Positions 50,001 to 57,827 of a DNA stretch of 64,000 nucleotides are shown piece by piece. Location of the stretch: NCBI GenBank assembly GCA_020186115.1, contig WSYJ01000186.1, positions 1,099,501 to 1,163,500 on the forward strand, in the 5' to 3' direction. Numbering within the stretch: the stretch's first letter is position 1; each line of letters starts with the position of its first letter. The notes beneath the pieces were generated by a model. It saw only the letters and a program-made list of their open reading frames with translations, searched no databases and was not told the origin of the DNA. Position numbers and translations under genes: made by a program. Source of the DNA: Histomonas meleagridis. Taxonomy: Eukaryota; Parabasalia; Tritrichomonadida; Dientamoebidae.

Positions 50001-51741
50001 CACATTTTGCTGAAATATCATTATATTCATTATATAAATTTAATAGTTTCAAAAAACAACATTTTCGCATTTCGTTTTCATTTTTTATAATTTCTTTTAA
50101 ATTATGCTTTAAATCATTAATAATCGATTCTTTTAATTCATCAGATTCAAATGATTTTATTATTTTTTTTGAAATTTTATGAATAAAGAAATTTAGTGCA
50201 AATAAACAAATATATTTTTTGTCAGGAATGAAATTATTTCTTTTATACATTAACAATAAAAAATATAATATACTATTAATATAATCCAATTCTGTATTCT
50301 TTTCAATTTTAAAAAAATCTTCAATATTTAAAGCAAAACTTAAATTTTCATATTTTTGGAACGAATTTGGTGCATAACCACAACTTATACAACGAAAAAT
50401 TGTGTCATTATTTACAATTTTTCGAATAACATTTTCGAATTTATCATATAATAAACATAATAAATTATTTAATTCTGTTTCTTGTGGAATAAATTGAAGA
50501 GTCGAAATCTTATAAAGAATAACAGAAGTAATTAAAAGATCGTCAATATTATTCGGGAATTGTGGTAAATTTGGATCAAAATAAATCCAAAGAATTTTAT
50601 GATATAAATGTTTTTCTGGTTGAAGATCATTAAATATATCATTAAATTGTAACAGTGCTATAGAAGATTCAACCTCTCCTTTTAATGAATTTAGCAATAA
50701 TTCTTTTTTAGTTATAACAATATTTGTGTTTTCCTTTAAAAATATTAGCATTTTTTCCCAATCATCTGTTAATTCATTTTCTAATAAATTATTTATAAAT
50801 AAATGAATAAATCTATGATTTAAATTAATAAAACATGAATAATATAAATAAATCCAAGGGTTTCGATCATATGAAATACTATTTAAAAATTTTTGTTCTG
50901 AAATCAATTCAACAGAATTATTAAAACATAAACAACAAAAGAAATCAATTTTATTATCTGGAATTTGATCTATAATAAATGGAATTGGTTTACTTTTAAT
51001 AAAGAATAATATTTTAATATAATCTTTGATTTTTAAATCAACTGTATTATCAAACATTAATTTTGTATATAAATCATTATTTACATTTGTATGTTTAGGA
51101 AATAAAGCTGTATATATAACATAAACAACAAAAAATTGAAAATAATTTGTTGGGAAATCAACGTTTTGTAATATTTCTTGAAGTTCATCAGAAGATTTAA
51201 AGTTAATAATTTTGTTTTCTTTTTTAGAAAGAGAACTTGTTATCCCACATTCATGAATTAAGTTATTTAATAAGAAATAATCCTCATCGAAATTTAAATC
51301 AAGTGCTGCAATATATAATGAATATGAAATGATTTCTTGTATTGAAATTAACTTAAAACTAAAACGTTTTTGTAATATTTTAGCAAAAAGAATATATGAA
51401 TCAATATTTCTAAATTCTATTTGTGGTATATATGTATTTGTATCATCTTTTTTAACTGATACTTTCATAAATCTACGTAAGGCATTAATTGCGTCAAAAG
51501 AATTATAATCATATTCAATGGATTTTTTTGTAAGAAACAATGCCTCATGGGATATAACACATATTTTGTCTATAAAATCAATAGGAGTTTCTGAAATTCC
51601 TTTTAAATCTGACATCAATGAATCAATTTTAAAAACCCAAATATTAAATATCTCCAGAAAATTTCTTTTAGTAATTCTTGTTTCATCTAGTAATAACATG
51701 TCGAAACGCGTTTCATTCATTTTTTTCCCAGATTCTCCCAT
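47029..51741 (-). CDS. UBR-box protein, UBR4/BIG/Pushover-like
   Basis: 1,570 residues. A UBR-type zinc finger at about 750-815 contains CTNKTSNGEQPLFYCYTCG, then QFYCCLSCALTCHKGHDLVF and KCDCYS, matching the UBR4/BIG version of the N-degron box. A long helical N-terminal region precedes it. A beta-rich region follows (LILHTENPNLIFGSSITNVT, NIIGILTQNNFQFFDIN) that could be a WD40-like propeller, as described for UBR4, then a beta-sandwich (PTFWVYSNITMENVNVNING...). Known UBR4/BIG proteins exceed 5,000 residues and carry a C-terminal E3 module; none is visible here, so this is a compact or non-catalytic relative. ATG at 51741. Likely role: N-degron or ubiquitin-pathway recognition. Confidence 0.75.
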   Translation of the reverse strand: MGESGKKMNETRFDMLLLDETRITKRNFLEIFNIWVFKIDSLMSDLKGISETPIDFIDKICVISHEALFLTKKSIEYDYNSFDAINALRRFMKVSVKKDDTNTYIPQIEFRNIDSYILFAKILQKRFSFKLISIQEIISYSLYIAALDLNFDEDYFLLNNLIHECGITSSLSKKENKIINFKSSDELQEILQNVDFPTNYFQFFVVYVIYTALFPKHTNVNNDLYTKLMFDNTVDLKIKDYIKILFFIKSKPIPFIIDQIPDNKIDFFCCLCFNNSVELISEQKFLNSISYDRNPWIYLYYSCFINLNHRFIHLFINNLLENELTDDWEKMLIFLKENTNIVITKKELLLNSLKGEVESSIALLQFNDIFNDLQPEKHLYHKILWIYFDPNLPQFPNNIDDLLITSVILYKISTLQFIPQETELNNLLCLLYDKFENVIRKIVNNDTIFRCISCGYAPNSFQKYENLSFALNIEDFFKIEKNTELDYINSILYFLLLMYKRNNFIPDKKYICLFALNFFIHKISKKIIKSFESDELKESIINDLKHNLKEIIKNENEMRKCCFLKLLNLYNEYNDISAKCVCYLLKKKDYFVVEFLKNVDYVYSYIFQEFLFEKQIKLFDLLIEMKLFDQFIYCIQYISKFDKFYIYFSNVIINFLFSNPKFSCSIFMNITEKEKIISYLLPKVIDSDFVYSTDIQEFLLKFTEYIPLIKNKQLKKFVPHHLSLDWEEFPSNNKEKEVIDLWSFPKESDYKCTNKTSNGEQPLFYCYTCGIIKQFYCCLSCALTCHKGHDLVFVKYSSNKCDCYSIPNMCLHNPQQESLYSNETIRIRNAEGFLRNYFSFQNNMNQVRDNRLNSLSTIIRSEQNQIRVVGPFQEDNNTKQNSNNNYLKLYYKILQPFKDEKQIKKEKICFEKFINASIVQVPRNLIISSICDSLVFLHSSDLFFGSLDSVNLRKISNKSSYAPVILTTVCGTLNNILLISNSNSIVSYSLPTFTKLSSIEIQSPIIQLILHTENPNLIFGSSITNVTIFHVTDNGIITIKQQNFVNILPDDYIISIYTIPLNPNIIGILTQNNFQFFDINNIKNPILNITINDSQINFYSSEIVQQNKNVFIIITFTNGKYNIINYSLNKENTILINEFKEFPWKSFYPFLNYSQETNFLFITESSSDIILIECDKFIENKFNPIYIKTFNFPSDLCLCSTHPMNPFLFIFIHPISGGIITIEFNENKIKFSANDSLFETSRFPILPMDKTPISLFKYQNNLYVLTTDGRISEIKLKKSLKENVITQLKVPPTFWVYSNITMENVNVNINGLNGSFNSVLTRKPIIIPQRSKTKIIEIYSTANDSVIVGFRILISPQNVFNGPQQLQIFNRIIEVNCSRYVSIPLDLNEIGIGKRYQIKFNFQTMNDIIIDEINVFTIPISKLPSLDNEFDWFYNGESLFDFIEPNIEPKNELQKIAFRIANAFVDSENIIINENELIKICESLYTNEIFCNCSRIILNRMSTNKEIVVKCWGKAIENVLKNKLMNQNLWEYLLRDFYFLPYDKQQELKELLWDANPPKDNPFCLRLAFI

Positions 51742-51951
51742 AAATTTTTTATCGTAAAGTATTGAATACCTAAATTTGGGATAAAATATCTAAAAAAAGA
51801 AAAACCATAAATATGAAAATTAATTTAAGTATAAATCTATATGTTGATTCCTTAATTTGAACTTCAATTTACAGTCATAATGTATTAAAGACATTTTCTA
51901 TTGACTTAATAATTTTAATTAAAATCAAATTTGGAATAATTTTTGGATTCA

Positions 51952-52164
51952 CTATGTTAAAAACATAGCACACATAACTAAAAATACCAAACTAGGGATT
52001 AAAATTGTGATCACAATATATAATTCATTGTTTAAAAAGTATGATTTAAACACAAAATATTCAGACTTATCAGACTTGAAGAATCTTTTCTCAAGGAAAA
52101 ATTTACGAAAATTTCCATTCTTCTCGATGAATATTTTTTCATGTAGCATTCCAACAAAAATCAT
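51952..52164 (-). CDS. Possible small tail-anchored membrane protein
   Basis: 70 residues with a lysine-rich, aromatic N-terminal part (EKRFFKSDKSEYFVFKSYFL) and a single C-terminal hydrophobic helix (YIVITILIPSLVFLVMCAMF). The ATG at 52164 is preceded by CCATCATTTTTGA, a good match to the TCAYTT initiator placed a few bases before the start codon, as in trichomonad genes. No family recognised. It may be a chance frame. Confidence 0.4.
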   Translation of the reverse strand: MIFVGMLHEKIFIEKNGNFRKFFLEKRFFKSDKSEYFVFKSYFLNNELYIVITILIPSLVFLVMCAMFLT

Positions 52165-52402
52165 TCAAAAATGATGGTTTCAAAACGACAGAGCAAATAT
52201 TTTGTCAAGAACAGTTTACCCGCCACTTTTTGATGTTTTGATTTCTTTATTTTTACAACAAACACAATTTTTCATTTAATTTTGTGAAAGGATCCAGTTT
52301 ATATACGGTTATTTTCATAAAGCGTTCTTGTTAAAAACATTGCATCGAAGTCTGGCTTGGCATTCAAAATGTCATTAGTCACTTTCGAAAGGAGGTTAAG
52401 TT

Positions 52403-52531
52403 ATGAAAAAGCTTTTTCCCAATATTCAATTACTTCGGTCGCAGTCAGTTGAGTTTTTTCACAAAATACAACGACCAGCTTCTTTTCAATTAGCCAATTT
52501 AAGGGCGTTCTTTATCGCCGCCTTATTTTAA
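52403..52531 (+). other. Out-of-frame 5' end of ABCA gene
   Basis: From ATG 52403 a 42-codon frame reads MKKLFPNIQLLRSQSVEFFH, then SFQLANLRAFF, and stops at 52529. At about 52510 the frame used by the ABCA gene reads LYRRLILIKRSLRSVIISMV without an ATG of its own until 52564. A one-base change around the TTCTTT run would join LRAFF to YRRLILIKRS, the usual N-terminal cytosolic lead-in of ABCA proteins. So the gene is probably frameshifted at its 5' end, or starts internally. Confidence 0.55.
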
Positions 52532-52563
52532 TAAAGAGGTCTCTTCGTTCCGTCATTATTTCA

Positions 52564-55074
52564 ATGGTTGGAACATTAATCTTTTGTTTCCTTGCAATTA
52601 TTATCCAAATTTTAATGAGAGAATTCATGGTTCAAAAGAGAAGACCATACAATTTCCAACGTTACAACGAAGAAAAAAACACTATATTTCTTGTTAAAGA
52701 AGATGGTTTTAGTGATGAAGAATTTAATGCAACAGCAACAGCAATTATCGAAAATTATAAGAATGACAAAAGCTCAGATCCAAATGTTTTATATTATACG
52801 AACGCAACTGTTCTTCATCAACAATTAATTGACAATTTTACAACTCGTACACTTGTTCATGCCACTGCAGGGTTTGAATTTACTCCAGTAACGTCAGCCA
52901 ATCGTGTTCCCAACTATACCATCATATATAATTCAACATCCACATCCACTGAATTATTATATAGTTATCATAATCTTTTCCGTGCCTTTTGGCGCAAGAG
53001 CTTTCCAGGTGCTAATGCCGACATTACATTTACCACCATTCGTTTACTTCAAAAACTTGGAGATATGATCTTTAGTCAACTTGGTCCAATGCTTATTGCA
53101 TGTGGACTTATTTCCATTGTACCATTATTCATTACACAGCCCATTACTGACATCACTGGTGAAGTTCGTGAATATATGGTTTCATGTACATTACGTATTG
53201 CGCCATATTGGGCCTCATGTTTTGTCATTGACTTTAGCATCTGGTTAATAGTCATTACATTTGTATGGGCCATTTTTTGTGCATTCCAAATCCAATCATG
53301 TTTAGATAACATGTTTAGTTATTGGTATACGATGGCGATATTAGGCCCATCATTTATCTTATTTAATTATTGTTTATCATTTTGTTTCGGATCGCCTGAA
53401 TCAGCAGCGCGACAAGCGTTTTTGATATTAATTATTATCTTGATCATCCCTATGGTTGTTCAACTAATTCGATCTGCAGTTAATCCTCCATGGTTAGATT
53501 GGATTTATGCACTCTTTCCACATATTGGATTCCAACAAAACTTATCATATATCTTAGCATTTATGGGCGAGATGAAACAGCCATTAAGTTATTTCTTTAA
53601 GTATGAACATACTCAACCATATTTAGTCATGAATTTCATCGATATTATTATCTATGGAATCATATTAATATTAATCGAAACATTTAGAGATTCAATGTCA
53701 CGAAGAAAAGCAAAACGAAGTTTCGGAGGATATTCACAAATATTTGCTGAAGAAAAAGCAAAACATCCAGTTACAGATGAAGCTAAAGAAATGGAAGAAG
53801 AAGTACATAACAATAGAGATTATGCTATCCGTATTGAGAACGTGTCACGATTATTCTTAAATACTGCAGGTAAACCAATTCCAGCAGTCAATTGTGTATC
53901 ATTAGGTGTTAAAGAAGGTTCATTATTTGGATTCTTAGGTGCTAATGGCGCAGGTAAAACAACATTAATTAAAATGATCACAGGAATATTACCACCATCA
54001 GATGGTACTATTGAAATCTTTGGGACAAAAATCGAAGACTTAAAAGAACATACAGTATTAAGTATTTGTCCACAATTTAATACACATTTATGTGATGAAT
54101 TAACACCTAATGAACATTTCATATTATATTCATATATCTTCCAATTAGATCAAAAAGAAACGTTACAACAAACAGAGAAATTATTAACAGTATTAGAATT
54201 AGAAGAATTAAAAGATAAACCAATACGTGAATTATCTGGTGGTGATGTACGTAAATTAGCAATAGCTTTATCATTCTTAGGGCCAGCAAATATTATATTA
54301 TTAGATGAGCCAACAGCTTCTTTAGATCCAGTTGCTCGACATCATGTACATGAAATGATATTAGAGAATAAGAACAACAAAACGTTTATGTTATGTACAC
54401 ATTTATTAAGTGAAGCTGAAACTTTATGTGATAATATATCAATCATGATAAAAGGTTGTGTATATACTGTTGGTTCACCAGAATATTTAACACATAAATT
54501 CGGTACCGAATATAAAATCGATATAATGTTGGATAAAGATGAAGATAGTAACGAAAAAGTAGACAAGTTCTTTAAGGAGAAATTACCAACGGCGGAATTA
54601 TCTATCGAAAGACCTTCCGCAAGAATTTATTCAATTTCAGCATCTGATATTACTTTGCCAAAGCTCTTTAAAGTGATGCAAGAAGGCGCTGATAGGAAAT
54701 GCGGATATAGTTATTACACATGTTCATCTTCTTCACTCGAAAGAGTTTTCATGGAAATCGTTCACATGTCAGAAAACGAAGACATGAAGATGAACATTAA
54801 ATCCGACAAGCCAAAGGCTCAAGAAGTGACCAAAGTTTCTTCTGAAGATGATAATGAAGAAAACGAAAATGAAGAAGAAGAAGAAAAGCAAAATAAAGTC
54901 GAAAAGAAAAAGCAAAAGGACACAAAACCGAAGAAAGCCAAAAAAGCTAAAAAACCGAAGAAAGCCAAAAAGCCAAAAGTTGCAAAGAAAATAGAGTCAG
55001 AGTCAACAGAAGAAAGTAATGAATCAACAACATCATCAGAACAATCAGAAGACACAATAAGTGAAAGCTCTTGA
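52564..55074 (+). CDS. ABC transporter, ABCA-type half transporter
   Basis: 836 residues; lipid or drug transport across membranes is the expected role. N-terminal transmembrane helix (VGTLIFCFLAIIIQILM), large extracellular loop (about 25-160), cluster of five to six membrane helices (about 170-380), then one nucleotide-binding domain: Walker A GANGAGKTT (about 460), Q-loop SICPQFNTHLCDELT, signature LSGGDVRKLAIALS (about 556), Walker B IILLDEPTASLDP, H-loop CTHLLSEAE. The signature reads LSGGD where LSGGQ is usual; LSGGM/D variants occur in ABCA. The C-terminal ~80 residues are E/K/S low-complexity (EEEEEKQNKVEKKKQKD). The ATG at 52564 lacks the usual cytosolic lead-in (see 52403-52531). 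Confidence 0.9.
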   Translation: MVGTLIFCFLAIIIQILMREFMVQKRRPYNFQRYNEEKNTIFLVKEDGFSDEEFNATATAIIENYKNDKSSDPNVLYYTNATVLHQQLIDNFTTRTLVHATAGFEFTPVTSANRVPNYTIIYNSTSTSTELLYSYHNLFRAFWRKSFPGANADITFTTIRLLQKLGDMIFSQLGPMLIACGLISIVPLFITQPITDITGEVREYMVSCTLRIAPYWASCFVIDFSIWLIVITFVWAIFCAFQIQSCLDNMFSYWYTMAILGPSFILFNYCLSFCFGSPESAARQAFLILIIILIIPMVVQLIRSAVNPPWLDWIYALFPHIGFQQNLSYILAFMGEMKQPLSYFFKYEHTQPYLVMNFIDIIIYGIILILIETFRDSMSRRKAKRSFGGYSQIFAEEKAKHPVTDEAKEMEEEVHNNRDYAIRIENVSRLFLNTAGKPIPAVNCVSLGVKEGSLFGFLGANGAGKTTLIKMITGILPPSDGTIEIFGTKIEDLKEHTVLSICPQFNTHLCDELTPNEHFILYSYIFQLDQKETLQQTEKLLTVLELEELKDKPIRELSGGDVRKLAIALSFLGPANIILLDEPTASLDPVARHHVHEMILENKNNKTFMLCTHLLSEAETLCDNISIMIKGCVYTVGSPEYLTHKFGTEYKIDIMLDKDEDSNEKVDKFFKEKLPTAELSIERPSARIYSISASDITLPKLFKVMQEGADRKCGYSYYTCSSSSLERVFMEIVHMSENEDMKMNIKSDKPKAQEVTKVSSEDDNEENENEEEEEKQNKVEKKKQKDTKPKKAKKAKKPKKAKKPKVAKKIESESTEESNESTTSSEQSEDTISESS

Positions 55075-55336
55075 GTAATAAAGTTTTGTCTTTCAAAACA
55101 AATGGCCGCACGATAGAAATTTGAATATTAAAACCGATTTTACCCATTGAAAAAATATATTCGTTCATTGAATATTGAATTGTGTGTACAAATATTTTTA
55201 TGAATGTCAGAAAATTTGGTGGTAAACACGATTTGACTGGTTTACTTTGGATGAGACGTTGAGAAAACCCACAATTATCAAACCGCCCGGTAACGGTCAT
55301 AATTGTCTTGAAGAGGTACTTGTAGCACCATTTTGG

Positions 55337-57088
55337 ATGATTGGAGAACAGCAAATATCAGGACCATTGGTTAAGATCGTGTTCTCTGGTAGGAAATGTG
55401 GTTATCAACAATTTAAAGAATTACTCACACACCAATATTTGCACCCTGGAACTTTGATAGATAATATTGAATCTATCGTAAAGCCTGAGGAAAGTTTGGT
55501 GGCTGAACAGATTAAATCAATTTTATTATTGGAACCGAACATTAACATTTTGAACAAAACAAACAGATCATTATTATGGAAAAAACTTTACGATAATCAA
55601 TCTTTTTATGATATGGAAAATATTTTTAATACAAAAAATATTAGACATCTTTGCTCATTTACTTTTTCAATTAATGATGACAATATAAAATCCCTTTCGG
55701 ATGATAAACTACAACTCCTTCTTAACCTCCTCAAGATTTGTGATTCGTCGCCAACTCCATTTCGTTTTCTTGATGTAATCTCATATTATTTAGCAAAACC
55801 AGTAACTCAAATTGAAAATAAGTTCATTAAACTATGCTGCCCTGTCGTCAAAAAAGGGTTTCTTGGATTCAAGAAAGCATATCTATGTGCTCTTCTTACT
55901 GTTCATGGACAATTCATATTATATTCACATCGATTAAACTCAAATGTTTTTGTGATTGAATACGCAGCTTGTACTTCTGGCGGTAATTCAGGTAAACAAG
56001 TTACTATATCATCTCTTCTTGATCCAAACATCAGTGTCGATTTTTCTGTTCAAAATAATTCAATAGCAAAACTATGGAGCTCATGTTTCACAATGAATGA
56101 TGGCTTAATACGTTCAATACAACTCATGGGAACTGAGTGTTATCATCCCATTTTTTATTCAGAGCTTTCACTTGAAATCACTTCACATGAGCTTTTTATC
56201 GTTCGTTCAATTCTTGATGTGAAAATCTTAAGCATTCAAAATTCACTACAGGTATTGGATGCACTTTTTGTTATTTTTGCATCACAAAAATGCGTTGACC
56301 GTTTATTGCATTACTTATGTTACTCAGAAATGAAATTTCTTTCTAATGAGAATGAGATCCTCCGTTGTAACTCATATCTATCACAACTTCTGAAGGTCTT
56401 TCAAGAAAGGTTTTACGGAGGTTATTCAGATGTTTTTGTTAAGCCATTACTTGAGCTTATTCGTAATGAATCACCACTTCATATAAAAGACCCAGAAAAG
56501 TTCGATGCCCAGAAGGTACGAGAACTGATTCATGTGTTTGTTCGTTGTGTGGTGTATTCAAGATCAACAATTCCACCACAACTTTGTCATATTGCTTATT
56601 ATCTTAAATCTTCTGTTATATCTTCCTTCAATACTAAAGGTTCTGTTGTTCACTCCCTTGCAGCTCTTTATGGACTAAGATTTATTGTTCCATTGCTTAT
56701 TTCTTCCGAGTGTGATGAAGCACTTAAAGAAAATTTGCTTCATTTTGTTCAGATAATCCAAATGCTTCTGGGTCTTAATGAAATTAACTTATCGAAAAAT
56801 AATCATTTGGAATCCCTTGAGGAGATAATAGAAGAATCAGTACCAGTCATCTCCGACTTCTTGTTGTCATTGGCTGATATTGATCCAGGAGTTGTAAAAT
56901 ACCCAAAGTTTAGTGATGAAGAAGTTGACAAAGCGGTTAAGACCGTTATTTCAGCGGTTTTGCCAAAATTTGACGCATTTCATCAAAAGTATATGGAATT
57001 ATATCAAAACGAAAAAGAAAAAAGATTCATCAACTCTTGGGTTATAGAACATAATTTGCTTAATTTTTTCAAGCAAAATCCGGATTAA
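55337..57088 (+). CDS. RasGAP-domain protein
   Basis: 583 residues from ATG 55337. The RasGAP domain lies at about 300-500: LRCNSYLSQLLKVFQERFYG (arginine finger in L-R-x-N-S, as in LFRxNx of RasGAPs), PLLELIRNESPLHI, and LAALYGLRFIVPLLISSE, matching the FLRFICPAI signature. It should accelerate GTP hydrolysis by Ras-like GTPases. The N-terminal part has beta-rich segments (LCALLTVHGQFILYSHRLNS) that could be a PH/C2-like domain. The frame is open upstream to about 55235 (EETLRKPTIIKPPGNGHNCL) but contains no ATG there, so the real N-terminus may be longer through a frameshift or noncanonical start; another frame has an ATG at 55200. Confidence 0.78.
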   Translation: MIGEQQISGPLVKIVFSGRKCGYQQFKELLTHQYLHPGTLIDNIESIVKPEESLVAEQIKSILLLEPNINILNKTNRSLLWKKLYDNQSFYDMENIFNTKNIRHLCSFTFSINDDNIKSLSDDKLQLLLNLLKICDSSPTPFRFLDVISYYLAKPVTQIENKFIKLCCPVVKKGFLGFKKAYLCALLTVHGQFILYSHRLNSNVFVIEYAACTSGGNSGKQVTISSLLDPNISVDFSVQNNSIAKLWSSCFTMNDGLIRSIQLMGTECYHPIFYSELSLEITSHELFIVRSILDVKILSIQNSLQVLDALFVIFASQKCVDRLLHYLCYSEMKFLSNENEILRCNSYLSQLLKVFQERFYGGYSDVFVKPLLELIRNESPLHIKDPEKFDAQKVRELIHVFVRCVVYSRSTIPPQLCHIAYYLKSSVISSFNTKGSVVHSLAALYGLRFIVPLLISSECDEALKENLLHFVQIIQMLLGLNEINLSKNNHLESLEEIIEESVPVISDFLLSLADIDPGVVKYPKFSDEEVDKAVKTVISAVLPKFDAFHQKYMELYQNEKEKRFINSWVIEHNLLNFFKQNPD

Positions 57089-57125
57089 ATTTTGTGTAAA
57101 AATTATGATATTTTTAATTTTTTTT

Positions 57126-57220
57126 CCGTGGATAAACGATAGAAATTTCAGAGTGACGATAGTTTTTTTCTGTGGAAAACAGTTTTTTGAACATTTAATT
57201 TGTCTATCGTTTGTCTACGG
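57126..57220. repeat. 18-bp inverted repeat with CGATAG copies, upstream of eS21
   Basis: 57126-57143 (CCGTGGATAAACGATAGA) pairs with 57203-57220 across an internal 59-nt loop, with two G-U type mismatches. ACGATAG also occurs in the loop (57158-57164) and at about 55110. ACGATA/TATCGT resembles trichomonad Myb-binding elements. It could be a promoter module for the ribosomal gene or a small inverted-repeat element. Confidence 0.5.
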
Positions 57221-57410
57221 ATTTTTTGCGCAGTAGAACTTACTTATTATATTTCGTTGTATACCCACCACAAATATTTTTATGGAAAAGCTTTCTGGTT
57301 TGATTGGTATATATGTTTTCCCTCATAATTCGTAAAATGATAAGCTTATCAGGAAAAGTGACAACTTTTCTTGCTGGAAGTTTTGACGGTTTTGGCCTTC
57401 CTTTTTGGTA

Positions 57411-57665
57411 ATGCAAAACGAAAAAGGTGAAGTTGTCGATAGGCTTATTCCTCGCAAGTGTGACGCCACACACCGCCTTATCCCACCTCACGATCATGCA
57501 TCCGTTCAATTCAGAATTGCTAAGCTCAATGAAGAAGGTCTTCCAACAGGTGAATTCGAAACAGTTGTTTTCTCAGGATATCTTCGTAACCTTGGAGAAG
57601 CTGACAATGCTCTCAACCGAATTGCCACTGAGAAAGGTCTTTTACAAAACGTTTATCGTGCATAA
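57411..57665 (+). CDS. RPS21: 40S ribosomal protein eS21 (RPS21)
   Basis: 84 residues starting MQNEKGEVVDRLIPRKCDAT, matching the eukaryotic eS21 pattern (MQN-x-GE-x-VD-x-PRKC), then DHASVQFRIAKL, TVVFSGYLRNLGEADNALNR and a short C-terminal tail. It is part of the small ribosomal subunit. Start at ATG 57411; the open frame extends two codons upstream through TTG only. Just upstream, GACGGTTTTGGCCTTCCTTTTT (57385-57404 core) contains a Myb-type AACGG-like box and a CCTTT motif, which in T. vaginalis can replace the initiator at the start site. Codon use is richer than most neighbours, consistent with high expression. Confidence 0.93.
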   Translation: MQNEKGEVVDRLIPRKCDATHRLIPPHDHASVQFRIAKLNEEGLPTGEFETVVFSGYLRNLGEADNALNRIATEKGLLQNVYRA

Positions 57666-57827
57666 ATTAATTTAAATTACATATCATTTTTTTTTATATG
57701 TTTTTCATTTTTTTATCCTTAAGGAGTTGTTGCTTCTTTTGCTTTTGATATTAATCTTTTATAGAACAATTTTTTTTAATTTGTGTTTTTTTGTATTTCA
57801 TGTAACATTTCATTCAACCCAAAGAAA

